The notes: generated by a model not told the origin, from the sequence alone. DNA of 64,000 nucleotides from Rhodopseudomonas sp. BR0M22 (GCF_010907035.1 NZ_QUMK01000006.1:1-64000), one strand, 5' to 3'; positions 1 to 8,904 are shown, counted from the first letter of the stretch. Numbers and translations: made by a program.

Positions 1-5
1 CTCCC

Positions 6-569
6 ATGCGCGTGATCGGGGGGCGGCTGCGGGGGCGTAATCTGGTGGCGCCGTCGTCGCGGGAGATTCGGCCGACGGCGGACCGGTTGCGCGAGTCGGT
101 GTTCAACATCCTGATGCACGCCTACGAGAATCCGCTGCTCGATGCGCGGGTGCTCGACCTGTTCGCCGGCACCGGCGCGCTCGGCATCGAGGCGTCGTCG
201 CGCGGCGCCAAGTTCGTGCTGTTCGTCGACAACGGCGCCGAGGCGCGCGCATTGCTGCGCGCCAATGTCGAGGCGCTCGGGCTCGGCGGCGTCAGCAAAG
301 TGTATCGCCGCGACGCCGCCAATCTGGGCCCGGCGCATCCGGTCGAACCGTTCGGCGTCGCATTCCTCGATCCGCCGTACCGTAAGCAGCTCGCGGAGGC
401 TTCGCTCGCCTCGCTACGCGATGGCGGCTGGCTGCTGCCGGGCGCGCTGGTGATCGTCGAGGAAGCCAAGGACGCCGGCTTCGCCGCGCCTGCCGGCTAC
501 ACCGAACTCGACCGCCGCGCCTATGACGACACCGAGTTCACGTTCCTGCGGTTCGGGGCGGGCGAGTAG
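6..569 (+). CDS. rsmD: 16S rRNA (guanine(966)-N2)-methyltransferase RsmD
   Basis: Predicted cytoplasmic SAM-dependent enzyme that methylates G966 of 16S rRNA during 30S assembly. The 187-aa protein has the family's typical length and its MRVIGG-type start. A SAM-binding loop DLFAGTGALG lies at residues 51-60 and the catalytic DPPY at 122-125. Only five bases precede the ATG, so its promoter or upstream partner lies outside the window. It converges on the prmB-like gene with a palindromic element between them. Confidence 0.93.
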   Translation: MRVIGGRLRGRNLVAPSSREIRPTADRLRESVFNILMHAYENPLLDARVLDLFAGTGALGIEASSRGAKFVLFVDNGAEARALLRANVEALGLGGVSKVYRRDAANLGPAHPVEPFGVAFLDPPYRKQLAEASLASLRDGGWLLPGALVIVEEAKDAGFAAPAGYTELDRRAYDDTEFTFLRFGAGE

Positions 570-582
570 TCCGTTTTTTCGA

Positions 583-626
583 CGTCATTCCGGGTTCGCT
601 CACTGCGTTCGCGCCCCGGAATGACG
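583..626. repeat. Extragenic palindromic element (CGTCATTCCGGG type)
   Basis: CGTCATTCCGGG at 583-594 is mirrored by CCCCGGAATGACG at 614-626, with a second nested inverted repeat between the arms. The same arms recur at 9337-9450, around 9710 and at 54130-54226. It sits between two convergent genes, where the hairpin could help end both transcripts; that role is inferred. Confidence 0.75.
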
Positions 627-640
627 GTGCGCGTCGGAAG

Positions 641-1663
641 TTACAAATCCGCCGCGGCGATCCAGAATACTTCGGCTTCGGAATCTTCGCTGTCGAGCCA
701 CAGCAGCGGAAGCTGCGGAAACTCGTCTTCGATCTGCGGGCGGCAGCGGCCGACTTCGCACAGCAGGCCGCCCTCCGGGTTGAGGTGATCCTTCGCCTCG
801 GCGAGGATGCGGCGGATGATGGAAAGACCATCGTCGCCGCCGTCGAACGCCATCGCCGGCTCGGCGCGGCACTCGGCCGGCAGGCTGGCCATTCCGTCGG
901 CATCGACATAAGGCGGGTTGGTGATGATCAGGTCGTAACGCTCCTCGCCGAGCGGACCGAACAGGTCGCCCTGATACAGGCTGACGCGATCGTCGAGCCG
1001 GTGCTCGGCGACGTTGCGGGCCGCGACCGAGAGTGCATCCTTCGACAGATCGACGGCATCGATGGTCGCATTCGGGAAGGCGTAGGCCGCCAGGATCGCA
1101 AGGCAGCCAGAGCCGGTGCAGAGGTCGAGCACGCGCTCGACCGCCTCCGGCGCGTCGATCAGCGAGGTGTCGCCGCCGTCGAAATGCGAGTCCAGCAGTT
1201 CGCCGATGAAGGAGCGTGGCACGATCACTCGCTCGTCGACATAGAACGGCACGCCGCGCATGTAGATCTTGTTCACCAGATACGCCGCGGGTAACCGCGT
1301 GGCGATGCGGCGCTCGATCAGGCCGAGGATCGCGGCGGCTTCACGCGCGGTGACGCGGGCGGAGGCGAACATCTCGAACTGATCGGGATGCAGATGCAGC
1401 GTCTCGCCGATCAGGAACACGGCTTCGGCGATCGGATCGGTGGTGCCGTGCGCGAACACCACGCCGGATTCGGCGAAGCGGCTGACGGCGTAGCGAACGA
1501 AATCGAGCAGCGTGACCAGTTCGCCCGGCGCCACCTTCGGCGGCTTGGCGGCCGCAGCCTTGGCCGCAACGCTGCGTTTGGCGGGCTTGGTCTTCGCGAC
1601 AGCCGTCTTCGCAGCTTTCGGCCTAGCTGCCTTGGCGGCTTTCGCTTTTGTGTTCTTCGCCAT
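641..1663 (-). CDS. prmB: PrmB-like protein-(glutamine-N5) methyltransferase
   Basis: SAM-dependent N5-glutamine methyltransferase of the HemK/PrmB family; the family modifies Gln in a GGQ motif of release factors (PrmC) or in ribosomal protein uL3 (PrmB). Of 340 residues, the first 45 are a Lys/Ala-rich basic tail. The SAM loop DLCTGSGCLA is at 180-189 and the catalytic NPPY at 249-252. The ATG at 1663 shares one base with the moaE stop (TAATG on the minus strand), which supports this start and translational coupling. PrmB fits better than PrmC, but the substrate is inferred. Confidence 0.85.
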   Translation of the reverse strand: MAKNTKAKAAKAARPKAAKTAVAKTKPAKRSVAAKAAAAKPPKVAPGELVTLLDFVRYAVSRFAESGVVFAHGTTDPIAEAVFLIGETLHLHPDQFEMFASARVTAREAAAILGLIERRIATRLPAAYLVNKIYMRGVPFYVDERVIVPRSFIGELLDSHFDGGDTSLIDAPEAVERVLDLCTGSGCLAILAAYAFPNATIDAVDLSKDALSVAARNVAEHRLDDRVSLYQGDLFGPLGEERYDLIITNPPYVDADGMASLPAECRAEPAMAFDGGDDGLSIIRRILAEAKDHLNPEGGLLCEVGRCRPQIEDEFPQLPLLWLDSEDSEAEVFWIAAADL

Positions 1664-2133
1664 TAATCCTTGCTCCATCGCGCCAGCGCTGCGTCGTCGC
1701 GGCTGTGCGCCTCGACCCAGCGCGACTCGCCAGAGCGCTCCTCGCGCTTCCAGAACGGCGCGTTGGTTTTGAGATAGTCCATCAGGAATTCCGCTGCGGC
1801 GAACGCGGCCTGGCGATGCGCCGAGGCGGTCAGCACCAGCACGATGTTGTCGCCCGGCACCAGCCGGCCGACGCGGTGGACGATCGTCAGCGCGGTGACC
1901 GCGGGCCAGCGCCTGATCGCCTCGTCGGCGTGGCGCTGGATCTCCTCCTCGGCCATGCCGGGATAGTGCTCGAGCGTCAGCGCCGCGACGGTGTCGTCGC
2001 CTTCGATGCCGCGGCACAGGCCGGTGAACGACACCACCGCGCCGATGTCGGTGCGGCCCTTCGTCATCGCCGTGATTTCTGCGGCGATGTCGAAATCGGC
2101 GTCCTGAATGCGGATGGTCACCGGAACGGTCAT
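1663..2133 (-). CDS. moaE: Molybdopterin synthase catalytic subunit MoaE
   Basis: Large subunit of molybdopterin synthase, which converts cyclic pyranopterin monophosphate to molybdopterin with sulfur carried by MoaD. The 156-aa protein has the conserved FTGLCRG region near residues 36-42, the HRVG motif, and the YLKTNAPFWKRE segment that supplies active-site lysines. It lies just after moaD on the same strand (about 25 bases apart) and overlaps the next gene by one base. Confidence 0.94.
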   Translation of the reverse strand: MTVPVTIRIQDADFDIAAEITAMTKGRTDIGAVVSFTGLCRGIEGDDTVAALTLEHYPGMAEEEIQRHADEAIRRWPAVTALTIVHRVGRLVPGDNIVLVLTASAHRQAAFAAAEFLMDYLKTNAPFWKREERSGESRWVEAHSRDDAALARWSKD

Positions 2134-2158
2134 CGGATCATGCCGTGCGCGAATGGCA

Positions 2159-2410
2159 TTAGCCGCCGGTCATCGGCGGGAAGAACGCAACTTCGCGGGC
2201 GCCGGCGATCGGCGTCTCGGCGCGAACGTGGGCACGGTCGATCGCGGCGCGGATCACGCCGGGCTTTTCGAACGCCAGCGCATAGCCATCGCCGCGCGCC
2301 GCCAGCCAGCCGATCAGGTCGGCGACGGTGGCTACGGCCGGCGGCGGTTCGACGATCTCTTCGTCGACCCCGATCCGCTCGCGCACCCAGGCGAAATACT
2401 TCACCTTCAT
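2159..2410 (-). CDS. moaD: Molybdopterin synthase sulfur carrier subunit MoaD
   Basis: Ubiquitin-like 83-aa sulfur carrier ending in Gly-Gly, the residue that becomes a thiocarboxylate for transfer to molybdopterin. The ATG at 2410 overlaps the pgsA stop by four bases (ATGA), the typical coupled arrangement. With moaE next to it this makes a complete molybdopterin synthase. An in-frame opening upstream into pgsA exists but is only a reading-frame shadow. Confidence 0.92.
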   Translation of the reverse strand: MKVKYFAWVRERIGVDEEIVEPPPAVATVADLIGWLAARGDGYALAFEKPGVIRAAIDRAHVRAETPIAGAREVAFFPPMTGG

Positions 2411-3033
2411 GCCTGATCCTCTTCGATCAGATGGTGGATGCCGGCGCGGAAGTAATCGTAGCCGGTGTACATCGTCAGCAGCGCCGACAGCCACAGCAGC
2501 GAGACGCCGATTTCTGTGGTGAAGGGCAGGATCTGGTTGCCGGCCTCGCCGGCGAGCAAAAAGCCGATCGCGACGAGCTGCGCGGTGGTCTTCCATTTCG
2601 CCAGCCGCGTCACCGGCACGCTGACGCGCAGCGCGGCGAGATATTCGCGCAGGCCCGACACCAGGATTTCGCGGCACAGGATCACGATCGCGGCCCACAG
2701 CGTCCAGCCATGGATGATGCTGTCTGCGGCCAGCATCAGCAGGCAGGATGCTACCAGCAGCTTGTCGGCGATCGGATCGAGCATCCGGCCGAATGCCGAG
2801 TGCTGGTCCCAGATCCGGGCAAAATGGCCGTCGAGAAAATCGGTGATCGCCGCCGCGATGAACACGGCGAGCGCGACCCAGCGCAGCGCCAGCGGGCCGC
2901 CGAGGATCGACTGCGCGAAGATGCAGCCGACCACCACCGGAATTGCGGCGATACGCGCGTAGGTGAGGATGTTCGGAAGCGTCAGCGACGTCTTCGTTCC
3001 CCGCGCCGGCGCTCTGGTCGAAACGTTGTTCAT
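2407..3033 (-). CDS. pgsA: CDP-diacylglycerol-glycerol-3-phosphate 3-phosphatidyltransferase
   Basis: Integral membrane enzyme committing CDP-diacylglycerol to phosphatidylglycerol synthesis. The 208-aa protein has several hydrophobic segments and the full CDP-alcohol phosphotransferase motif: D65, D68-G69, A72-R73, G82, D86 and D90. It lies between uvrC and moaD. A uvrC-pgsA-moaD-moaE order recurs among alphaproteobacteria, to my knowledge, although the functions are unrelated. Confidence 0.93.
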   Translation of the reverse strand: MNNVSTRAPARGTKTSLTLPNILTYARIAAIPVVVGCIFAQSILGGPLALRWVALAVFIAAAITDFLDGHFARIWDQHSAFGRMLDPIADKLLVASCLLMLAADSIIHGWTLWAAIVILCREILVSGLREYLAALRVSVPVTRLAKWKTTAQLVAIGFLLAGEAGNQILPFTTEIGVSLLWLSALLTMYTGYDYFRAGIHHLIEEDQA

Positions 3034-3171
3034 CGCAGCTTACCAATACTGCCCGCAGCAGAAGGTCAACCTCCGGTGCCGGCGTCTCCGTTCCGTATCA
3101 GGAAAAGGTGAAATCCGCATGGGGCGCGGCGGCTCCAGGTGCCGCCGACTTTGGTCGGGGGGCGCTGCGCA

Positions 3172-5277
3172 TCATCCGGGCCGAGCATGGAAGAACTCGA
3201 AGATTCGCCGCGCGCTTTCGGCGCTGATTCCCGGAACCTTGCCGAGGTCGGCGATCGACGCCCGCTCGATCTCCTTCAGCGTCCCGAAGTGCAAGAGCAG
3301 GGCGCGCTTGCGCGTCGGGCCGATGCCGGGGATCTCCTGCAGGCCGGCTTCGCGGATGTCCTTCTTGCGCAGCGTGCGGTGCGAGCCGATCACGAAGCGA
3401 TGCGCCTCGTCACGCAGCCGCTGGATGAAATACAGCACCGGGTCGCGCGGCTCGAGCTTGATGGCGTCGCGTTCCGGCAGGAACAGGGTCTCGCGCCCGG
3501 CGTCGCGGTCCGGGCCCTTGGCGACGCCGAGCAGCGTGACCTGATCGGTCAAGCCGATACCGGCCAGCGCCTCGCGCGCGGCGTTGAGCTGGCCGCGGCC
3601 GCCGTCGATGATGACGAGGTCCGGCCATTGCGGCACGTCGTCGTCCTTCGGCTTGGCGGGCGCATCGCCCTCCGCCGGCGGCGTCACCAGCCGCTTGAAC
3701 CGCCGCTGCAGCACTTCGCGCATCATTGCGTAGTCGTCGCCCGGCGTCAGCCCTTCGGAGCGGATGTTGAATTTGCGGTACTGGTTCTTGATGAAGCCGT
3801 CCGGGCCGGCGACGATCATCGCGCCGACCGCGTTGGTGCCCTGGATGTGGCTGTTGTCGTACACCTCGATCCGCTGCGGCACCTTCGGCAGGCCGAGCGT
3901 GGTGGCGAGGTTCTCCAGCAGCCGGGCCTGGGTGGCGGTGTCGGCGAGCTTGCGGCCGAGCGCTTCGCGGGCGTTGGTCTGGGCGTGGGCGACCAGTTCC
4001 TTCTTCTCGCCGCGCTTGGGCGCCGACAATTCGACCTTGCGGCCGGCCTTGACGCTGAGCGCGTCGCCGAGCAGTTCGGCCTCTTCGATCTCGTGCGACA
4101 ACAGGATCAGCTTCGGCGGCGGCTTGTCGTCGTAGAACTGCGCCACGAATGCGCCGAGCACCTCCTCGGGCGTGAAGGTCTTCTCCGCGCGCGGGAAATA
4201 GGCGCGATTGCCCCAGTTCTGGCCGGTGCGGAAGAAGAACACCTCGACGCAGGAATAGCCGCCGTCCTGATGGATCGCGAACACGTCGGCTTCCTCGACG
4301 GTGCGCGGATTGATGCCCTGCTGTGATTGGATCGCCGACAGCGCCGCCAGCCGGTCGCGGTACAGCGCCGCGGTCTCGAATTCGAGCTCGTCCGACGCCT
4401 TCTCCATTTCGGCGGCGAGCAACTGCTTCACGGCCCGGCTGCGGCCGGACAGGAAGTCGGTCGCCTCGCGGACCAGCTCGGAATAGCCCGGAAAGTCGAC
4501 CTCGCCGGTGCACGGGCCGGCGCAGCGCCGGATCTGGTACAGCAGGCAGGGCCGGGTGCGGCTCTCGAAGAACGAGTCGGTACAGGAGCGCACCAGGAAC
4601 GCGCGCTGCAGCGCCGTGATGGTGCGGTTCACCGCGCCCGCCGAAGCGAACGGACCGAAGTACCGGCCGGGGCGGCTCTGCGCGCCGCGGTGCTTGAGGA
4701 TCTGCGGCGCCCAATGGTCGCCGGTGATCAGGATATAGGGGAACGACTTGTCGTCGCGGAGCTGGACGTTGAAGCGCGGCCGGAGCTGCTTGATCAGGTT
4801 GGCTTCGAGCAGCAGCGCTTCGGTCTCGGTGGTGGTGGAGATCACCTCGACCTCGACGGTGAGGGCGATCATGCGGGCGATCCGCAGCACCTGGCCGGTC
4901 GGGCGGGCGTAGGACGCCAGCCGCTTCTTCACGTTCTTGGCCTTGCCGACATAGAGCACGTCGCGGTCGGCGTTCAGCATCCGGTAGACGCCGGGCGAGG
5001 TCGGGGCCAGCCGCACCGCGCGGGCGATCGCCGAGCGGCCGACCGCCATCGGCCCGGCGGCGATGGGCGCGGCCGTCTCCGCATCCGGCTCGTCCTCGGC
5101 CTCGGGCAGGCGCGCCTCGTCGTCCTCCTCGACCGCAAGCGAAGCGGTCGCGGCGTCGATGTCCTGCGTTCCGGCGGCCGGGCGCGCCTCCGCGGCGGGC
5201 GCGGCCGTGGCGGAGGAGGGGGCGTCGGCGGATGGTTCGGCCGCGGCCGTCTGCTGCGCGGCGGGATCGTGAATCAT
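3172..5277 (-). CDS. uvrC: Excinuclease ABC subunit UvrC
   Basis: Dual-incision nuclease of nucleotide excision repair. After an unusual Ala/Glu/Asp-rich N-terminal tail of about 90 residues come the GIY-YIG domain (GVY at 96-98, YVG at 109-111), a UVR domain that contacts UvrB, the RNase H-like nuclease domain ([10 protein letters not shown] region) and a C-terminal helix-hairpin-helix pair (IPGIGP, VPGIS). At 701 aa it exceeds the usual 600-620, and the extra length is this acidic tail. The start could be internal, but the tail keeps coding character. Confidence 0.95.
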   Translation of the reverse strand: MIHDPAAQQTAAAEPSADAPSSATAAPAAEARPAAGTQDIDAATASLAVEEDDEARLPEAEDEPDAETAAPIAAGPMAVGRSAIARAVRLAPTSPGVYRMLNADRDVLYVGKAKNVKKRLASYARPTGQVLRIARMIALTVEVEVISTTTETEALLLEANLIKQLRPRFNVQLRDDKSFPYILITGDHWAPQILKHRGAQSRPGRYFGPFASAGAVNRTITALQRAFLVRSCTDSFFESRTRPCLLYQIRRCAGPCTGEVDFPGYSELVREATDFLSGRSRAVKQLLAAEMEKASDELEFETAALYRDRLAALSAIQSQQGINPRTVEEADVFAIHQDGGYSCVEVFFFRTGQNWGNRAYFPRAEKTFTPEEVLGAFVAQFYDDKPPPKLILLSHEIEEAELLGDALSVKAGRKVELSAPKRGEKKELVAHAQTNAREALGRKLADTATQARLLENLATTLGLPKVPQRIEVYDNSHIQGTNAVGAMIVAGPDGFIKNQYRKFNIRSEGLTPGDDYAMMREVLQRRFKRLVTPPAEGDAPAKPKDDDVPQWPDLVIIDGGRGQLNAAREALAGIGLTDQVTLLGVAKGPDRDAGRETLFLPERDAIKLEPRDPVLYFIQRLRDEAHRFVIGSHRTLRKKDIREAGLQEIPGIGPTRKRALLLHFGTLKEIERASIADLGKVPGISAESARRIFEFFHARPG

Positions 5278-5591
5278 GGCGGCCCCAACCTATGCGCTCG
5301 GCCCCGCCGGTGCCAGCGCGAGGCGCCGGCGCGAAACCGGGGCTGCGGGAAATTTCCCTGCCCCGCCATGCTGTTGCCGCGATGGCCGGGGAGTAAGATT
5401 TTGTTAACGATGCACCTTGGAACCGGGGGCGGGTTAAGAACCGCTTAACTTAAAACTCTCGATAAATTCGACGGGAAAAGTGAGCAAAGCCGTAACCATT
5501 CGGGACATTTTCCTATCGGCCCTCGGGCGGCCGATGACCGGACGCTGATCGCGCCGCCGCTGGCGCGGGCCGTGTCGTCGAGGAGAGTAAG
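5278..5591. other. Divergent intergenic region uvrC / outer membrane protein
   Basis: This 314-base gap lies between the divergent uvrC and omp genes. I see one clear signal, a TTAA-N7-TTAAC CtrA-type box listed separately. The AGGAGAG ribosome binding site just before 5592 belongs to the porin gene. I find no RNA gene or further ORF. Confidence 0.6.
5434..5449. promoter_or_regulatory. Candidate CtrA binding site (TTAA-N7-TTAAC)
   Basis: TTAA at 5434-5437, seven bases, then TTAAC at 5445-5449 match the full CtrA consensus of alphaproteobacteria. The site is also a 6-bp inverted repeat, GTTAAG/CTTAAC, around a 5-bp centre. It lies about 145 bases before the porin ATG and about 160 before the divergent uvrC. 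Function is inferred from the motif alone. Confidence 0.4.
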
Positions 5592-6215
5592 ATGCGTAAA
5601 GTTACACTGGCAGCGGCGGCCGTGATTGCCGCAAGCGTTTCGACGGCTCAGGCGGCCGACATGGGGTACTATCGGTCGAACGCCCCCTACACGGTCAACC
5701 AGCCGCTGAATGCGTTCAGTTGGGCCGGCCCCTATCTCGGTGGCAACCTCGGCTACTCCTGGGGCAACGTCACCAACAACATCACCAAGCCGTCCGGCTT
5801 CTCCGGCGGCGTGCAGGGCGGCTACAACTGGCAGTCCGGCAACATCGTGTTCGGTCTCGAGGGCGACATCCAGTTCTCGACCGCCGACGACACCTTCGCG
5901 CCCTACAAGTTCTCGAACCCCTGGTTCGGAACCGCCCGCGGTCGCCTCGGCTACGCGATGAACGACGTGCTGCTCTATGCTACCGGCGGTCTGGCGTTCG
6001 GACAGCTCAAGGGCCAGAATCTGCTCTCCAGCGAGAGCCACAGCAGCGCCGGCTGGACGGTCGGTGCCGGTGCCGAATTCGCCTTCGCGCCGCGCTTGAG
6101 CGCCAAGGTCGAGTATCTGTACGGCAGCCTGTCGACCAGCAACTTCTTCATCACCAACATGCCGAACGGCTACAATTTCGGCGTGGTCCGCGCCGGCATC
6201 AACTACCACTTCTAA
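5592..6215 (+). CDS. Outer membrane beta-barrel protein (Omp25/RopB-like)
   Basis: Predicted small eight-stranded outer membrane barrel. The 207-aa protein begins with a Sec signal peptide (charged MRK, Ala-rich core, cleavage after AQA near residue 21), continues with alternating aromatic/Gly strands (WAGPYLGGNLGYSWG and similar), and ends in a terminal Phe typical of BAM substrates. An AGGAGAG ribosome binding site precedes the ATG and a strong terminator follows. Related rhizobial proteins are abundant structural or immunogenic OMPs; a specific transport role is not indicated. Confidence 0.88.
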   Translation: MRKVTLAAAAVIAASVSTAQAADMGYYRSNAPYTVNQPLNAFSWAGPYLGGNLGYSWGNVTNNITKPSGFSGGVQGGYNWQSGNIVFGLEGDIQFSTADDTFAPYKFSNPWFGTARGRLGYAMNDVLLYATGGLAFGQLKGQNLLSSESHSSAGWTVGAGAEFAFAPRLSAKVEYLYGSLSTSNFFITNMPNGYNFGVVRAGINYHF

Positions 6216-6260
6216 GCCGCGACGAAACCTTCGCGATCAAGAAACTCGTCGATCACAACT

Positions 6261-6290
6261 CCCGGCCGTGCGCGGCCGGGATTTTCTTTG
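6261..6290 (+). terminator. Rho-independent terminator after the outer membrane protein
   Basis: CCCGGCCG at 6261-6268 pairs perfectly with CGGCCGGG at 6273-6280 around a TGCG loop, followed by ATTTTCTTTG. It lies 45 bases after the porin stop, so that gene is probably monocistronic. Confidence 0.85.
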
Positions 6291-6653
6291 TGTGAGACGC
6301 GCTGATTGGTGGCCGGACAGGTGCCTTGTCGAAACCTGGCCACCGGCCGGACGAGCTTGTTACCTGCCACGCGGACGAGTTGCCCGAAGCAGGTTGCTCG
6401 AAGCACCTTACACCAAGGCACGTTACCCCAAGGCACGCCGCCCAAAGGCTCGCTGCCCAAAGCACGTTGCTCCAAGCCACGTTGCCCGGCCGGCGGCTTG
6501 GCCGGCTCGCGATGGTGTGATGTTCGGGCGCAAACCTCTACGTCTCGGGCAACGCTGCCCGACCTTTCGCATCGCCAGTCGCGCGCATCGTTCGTGCATC
6601 GCCAAGCTGCGGCGACCGCGCCGCGCGGCCGCTGCCAGCGCGTGTCGGCGGCG
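6291..6653. other. Noncoding stretch between porin terminator and csp
   Basis: No ORF here has protein-like composition. The stretch holds a degenerate 14-15 bp tandem repeat (6377-6490, listed separately), which creates apparent five-residue repeats in every reading frame. The rest is featureless G+C-rich sequence up to the 3' end of the cold-shock gene. Confidence 0.6.
6377..6490. repeat. Degenerate 14-15 bp tandem repeat
   Basis: About eight head-to-tail units resembling CACGTTGCCCCAAGG (for example CACGTTACCCCAAGG, CACGCCGCCCAAAGG, CACGTTGCTCCAAGC) run from 6377 to 6490. Units are 14 or 15 bases long and diverge by a few bases each. It lies outside genes. There are no unique spacers, so it is a minisatellite and not a CRISPR. 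Confidence 0.7.
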
Positions 6654-6866
6654 CTACGATACGACCAGATTGACCGCCTTCGGGCCTTTGCCCTTCTTGT
6701 CGGGTTCCACCTCGAACGTAATACGCTGCCCTTCGGTCAGGTCCTTCAAGCCGGCACGTTCGACCGCGGTAATGTGAACGAACACGTCGCGACCGCCGTC
6801 ATCAGGTTTGATGAAGCCGTAGCCGCGTTCCCCGTTGAAGAACTTCACCGTTCCCGTCATTGCCAT
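6654..6866 (-). CDS. Cold-shock domain protein (CspA family)
   Basis: A single OB-fold cold-shock domain of 70 aa. RNP1 (GYGFIKP) and RNP2 (VFVHITA) motifs mark a small nucleic-acid chaperone that melts RNA structure. The ATG at 6866 is preceded by GAGGAG at good spacing; reading further upstream gives a non-conserved extension and is rejected. The roughly 270 bases upstream are gene-free, consistent with the long 5' leaders common in csp mRNAs, although a thermosensor fold cannot be confirmed by eye. Confidence 0.93.
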   Translation of the reverse strand: MAMTGTVKFFNGERGYGFIKPDDGGRDVFVHITAVERAGLKDLTEGQRITFEVEPDKKGKGPKAVNLVVS

Positions 6867-7138
6867 TCCGGAAACTCCTCCCAGCATGCTTTCCGTGGCG
6901 CGCCAGCGCGACGGTGCGACCTGGCATTTCGCTTGCCGGATAGCTTGGCCGAGAGCGGGACCTGCGACTGATTGCCGGTCCAAGCAACTACGCTTGAGGC
7001 CTTGTCACTCCGCCGCCCCCATTTGCGGAAGCGGAACGTAAAGCCAGTCCAATGGAACTAGCATAATACGGAAATACACTGATTGCCTACGGTCGAGTTG
7101 TGACTTTTCGCAAGCTGATGCAGGCAGCAGATGAGTAA

Positions 7139-7996
7139 TCAGGGCTTTTGGAATTCGAGGCGGTAACGTCCGACCCCACCGAGCCCGAGTGGTCGCTCCA
7201 GCTCGGGAAGAACGGTTCTCAGCTCATCGGCGAGAGTCCATGGCGGGTTGACGATCAGCAACCCTGTCGACGTCAGCGCGCCGTTCGGCTGCTGCGGCGC
7301 GACGCTGAACTCCAGGCGCAAGCACTTGTCGGCGCCCGCTGCAGCGGTAGTCGAGGCGACGGCCGCCGCGAGGGTTTCGGTCGCCCGGCGGTTCTTCACC
7401 GGATACCACATCAGATACACGCCGGTCGGCCACTTGGCGTAGGTTGCGGCGAACTTGGCGGCCATCTGCTCGAACTCGTCTTTGCGTTCGAACGGCGGGT
7501 CGATCAGCACCAGTCCGCGGCGTTCCTTCGGCGGCACGAAGGCGGTGAGCGCGGTCCATCCGTCGAGGTCGACCACCCGGCCTTGCGGATCGTGGCGCAG
7601 CGCGCTGATCAGTTGCTTGCGCGCCACCGGCTCGAGCTCGCAGGCCACCAGGCTGTCCTGGGGACGGAGCAGGGCGCGCGCGATCAGCGGCGAGCCTGGA
7701 TAGGCGGTGAGCTCGCGCTGCGGATTGAACGCCCGGACGATGTCGAGATAGGGAGCGATCAGCGCGTAGGCCGGATCGGAGAACCGCGCCTGCAGCACCC
7801 GGGCGATGCCGGTGGCCCACTCGCCGCCGCGGCGGGCCTCGTCGCTGGTCAGATCGTACAGGCCGGCGCCGGCATGGCTGTCGATCACCCGGAATGCGGC
7901 CGGCTTGTCCTGCAGATAGGTCAGGATCCGGACCAGCACGACATGCTTGATGACGTCGGCGAAGTTGCCGGCGTGGAAGGCGTGACGATAATTCAT
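7139..7996 (-). CDS. rlmJ: 23S rRNA (adenine(2030)-N6)-methyltransferase RlmJ
   Basis: SAM-dependent methyltransferase acting on A2030 of 23S rRNA. The 285-aa protein starts with the family signature MNYRHAFHAGNFADVIKH, which includes part of the SAM site, and has a catalytic DPPF in the LIDPPFE segment near residue 165. Length is normal for the family. It stands alone on the minus strand. Confidence 0.92.
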   Translation of the reverse strand: MNYRHAFHAGNFADVIKHVVLVRILTYLQDKPAAFRVIDSHAGAGLYDLTSDEARRGGEWATGIARVLQARFSDPAYALIAPYLDIVRAFNPQRELTAYPGSPLIARALLRPQDSLVACELEPVARKQLISALRHDPQGRVVDLDGWTALTAFVPPKERRGLVLIDPPFERKDEFEQMAAKFAATYAKWPTGVYLMWYPVKNRRATETLAAAVASTTAAAGADKCLRLEFSVAPQQPNGALTSTGLLIVNPPWTLADELRTVLPELERPLGLGGVGRYRLEFQKP

Positions 7997-8424
7997 GCGC
8001 TGAGCCGTAGAGCATTTCGGCTCCTGATTGAATCAGAACCGGAGCTGTCGTTGCATTTTGACGCGAATTCTCGGCGCGCACCGGTGCTCACGCGCCCGAA
8101 ACGCGCGCGCAGGTGCCGCGACCCGCGTCGATTTGCCGGTGCGGAGGGTTCCGCTGCCGTTCGGGAATGTCTGTTTCGCGCCCTGGTAGCAATACCGGGG
8201 GAGCGCCGGTTCCGCCTCGATGTGCCGAGCAAATATATTGAAAAGACAAGCGAATTAGACCTGTGCGGCTGCCGCGCGTCGATTAACGCGCTGTTTAACC
8301 CCCGATGCTAGTTCTTGGCTTGTGAAAGACCGGCGGTTGCACGCCAGGACTTTCGAAAGAACCTGCGTTAGCCGGCCGGTCGGGCGGTGGTCGAGCCACC
8401 CTGCGGCGCCTTGGGGAGTTGAAG
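7997..8424. other. Intergenic region between rlmJ and the response regulator
   Basis: This 428-base gap between divergent genes carries no convincing ORF. TTAA at 8283-8286 and TTAAC at 8295-8299 are separated by eight bases, one more than the CtrA consensus, so this is at best a weak CtrA-like site. A GGGGAG ribosome binding site at 8413-8418 serves the downstream gene. Confidence 0.45.
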
Positions 8425-8820
8425 ATGGCGGTTGATTTGTCGATGTCGGTTCTGGTGGTGGACGACTACAGCACCATGATCCGGATCATTCGTAATCTTC
8501 TCAAGCAGCTTGGTTTTGAGAATATCGATGACGCCAGCGACGGCTCGGCAGCGCTCGCCAAGATGCGCACCAAGAAGTACGGCCTGGTGATCTCCGACTG
8601 GAACATGGAGCCGATGACCGGCTACGACCTGCTCAAGGAAGTCCGCGCCGACCCCAATCTGTCGCAGACCCCGTTCATCATGATCACGGCGGAATCGAAG
8701 ACCGAGAACGTGATCGCGGCCAAGAAAGCGGGCGTCAACAACTACATCGTCAAGCCGTTCAACGCGGCGACCCTGAAGACCAAGATCGAGGCGGTATTCC
8801 CGGATCACGTCGCGGCGTAA
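8425..8820 (+). CDS. Single-domain response regulator (CheY-like)
   Basis: The 131-aa protein is one receiver domain with no output domain. It carries the acidic pair D13/D14, phospho-acceptor D58, T88 and K110, all in canonical places, so it should be phosphorylatable and act by protein contact, as CheY does at the flagellar switch. The ATG at 8425 sits six bases after GGGGAG; an upstream in-frame TTG at 8419 abuts that site and is unlikely. No chemotaxis gene is nearby in the window, so the partner is unknown. A strong terminator follows. Confidence 0.9.
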   Translation: MAVDLSMSVLVVDDYSTMIRIIRNLLKQLGFENIDDASDGSAALAKMRTKKYGLVISDWNMEPMTGYDLLKEVRADPNLSQTPFIMITAESKTENVIAAKKAGVNNYIVKPFNAATLKTKIEAVFPDHVAA

Positions 8821-8855
8821 GCCGGCCGACCCTTCGTCTTCCGCACGGCTTTCCG

Positions 8856-8889
8856 ACGCGCTCCTCATCGAGGGGCGCGTTTGTTTTTT
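8856..8889 (+). terminator. Rho-independent terminator after the response regulator
   Basis: ACGCGCTCCTC at 8856-8866 pairs with GAGGGGCGCGT at 8870-8880 (11 bp with one G-T pair) around an ATC loop, followed by TTGTTTTTT. It ends the response regulator transcript before the convergent thioesterase gene. Confidence 0.9.
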
Positions 8890-8904
8890 GCAGCAGGGTG
8901 AGGC

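Noticed and set aside
6377-6490. Possible CRISPR array
   Set aside because: Units are 14-15 bases, adjacent and without spacers.
6212-6971. Open frames with five-residue repeats (pentapeptide-like)
   Set aside because: The 14-15 bp DNA repeat produces such patterns in several frames on both strands; none shows the A(D/N)LxX pentapeptide rule.
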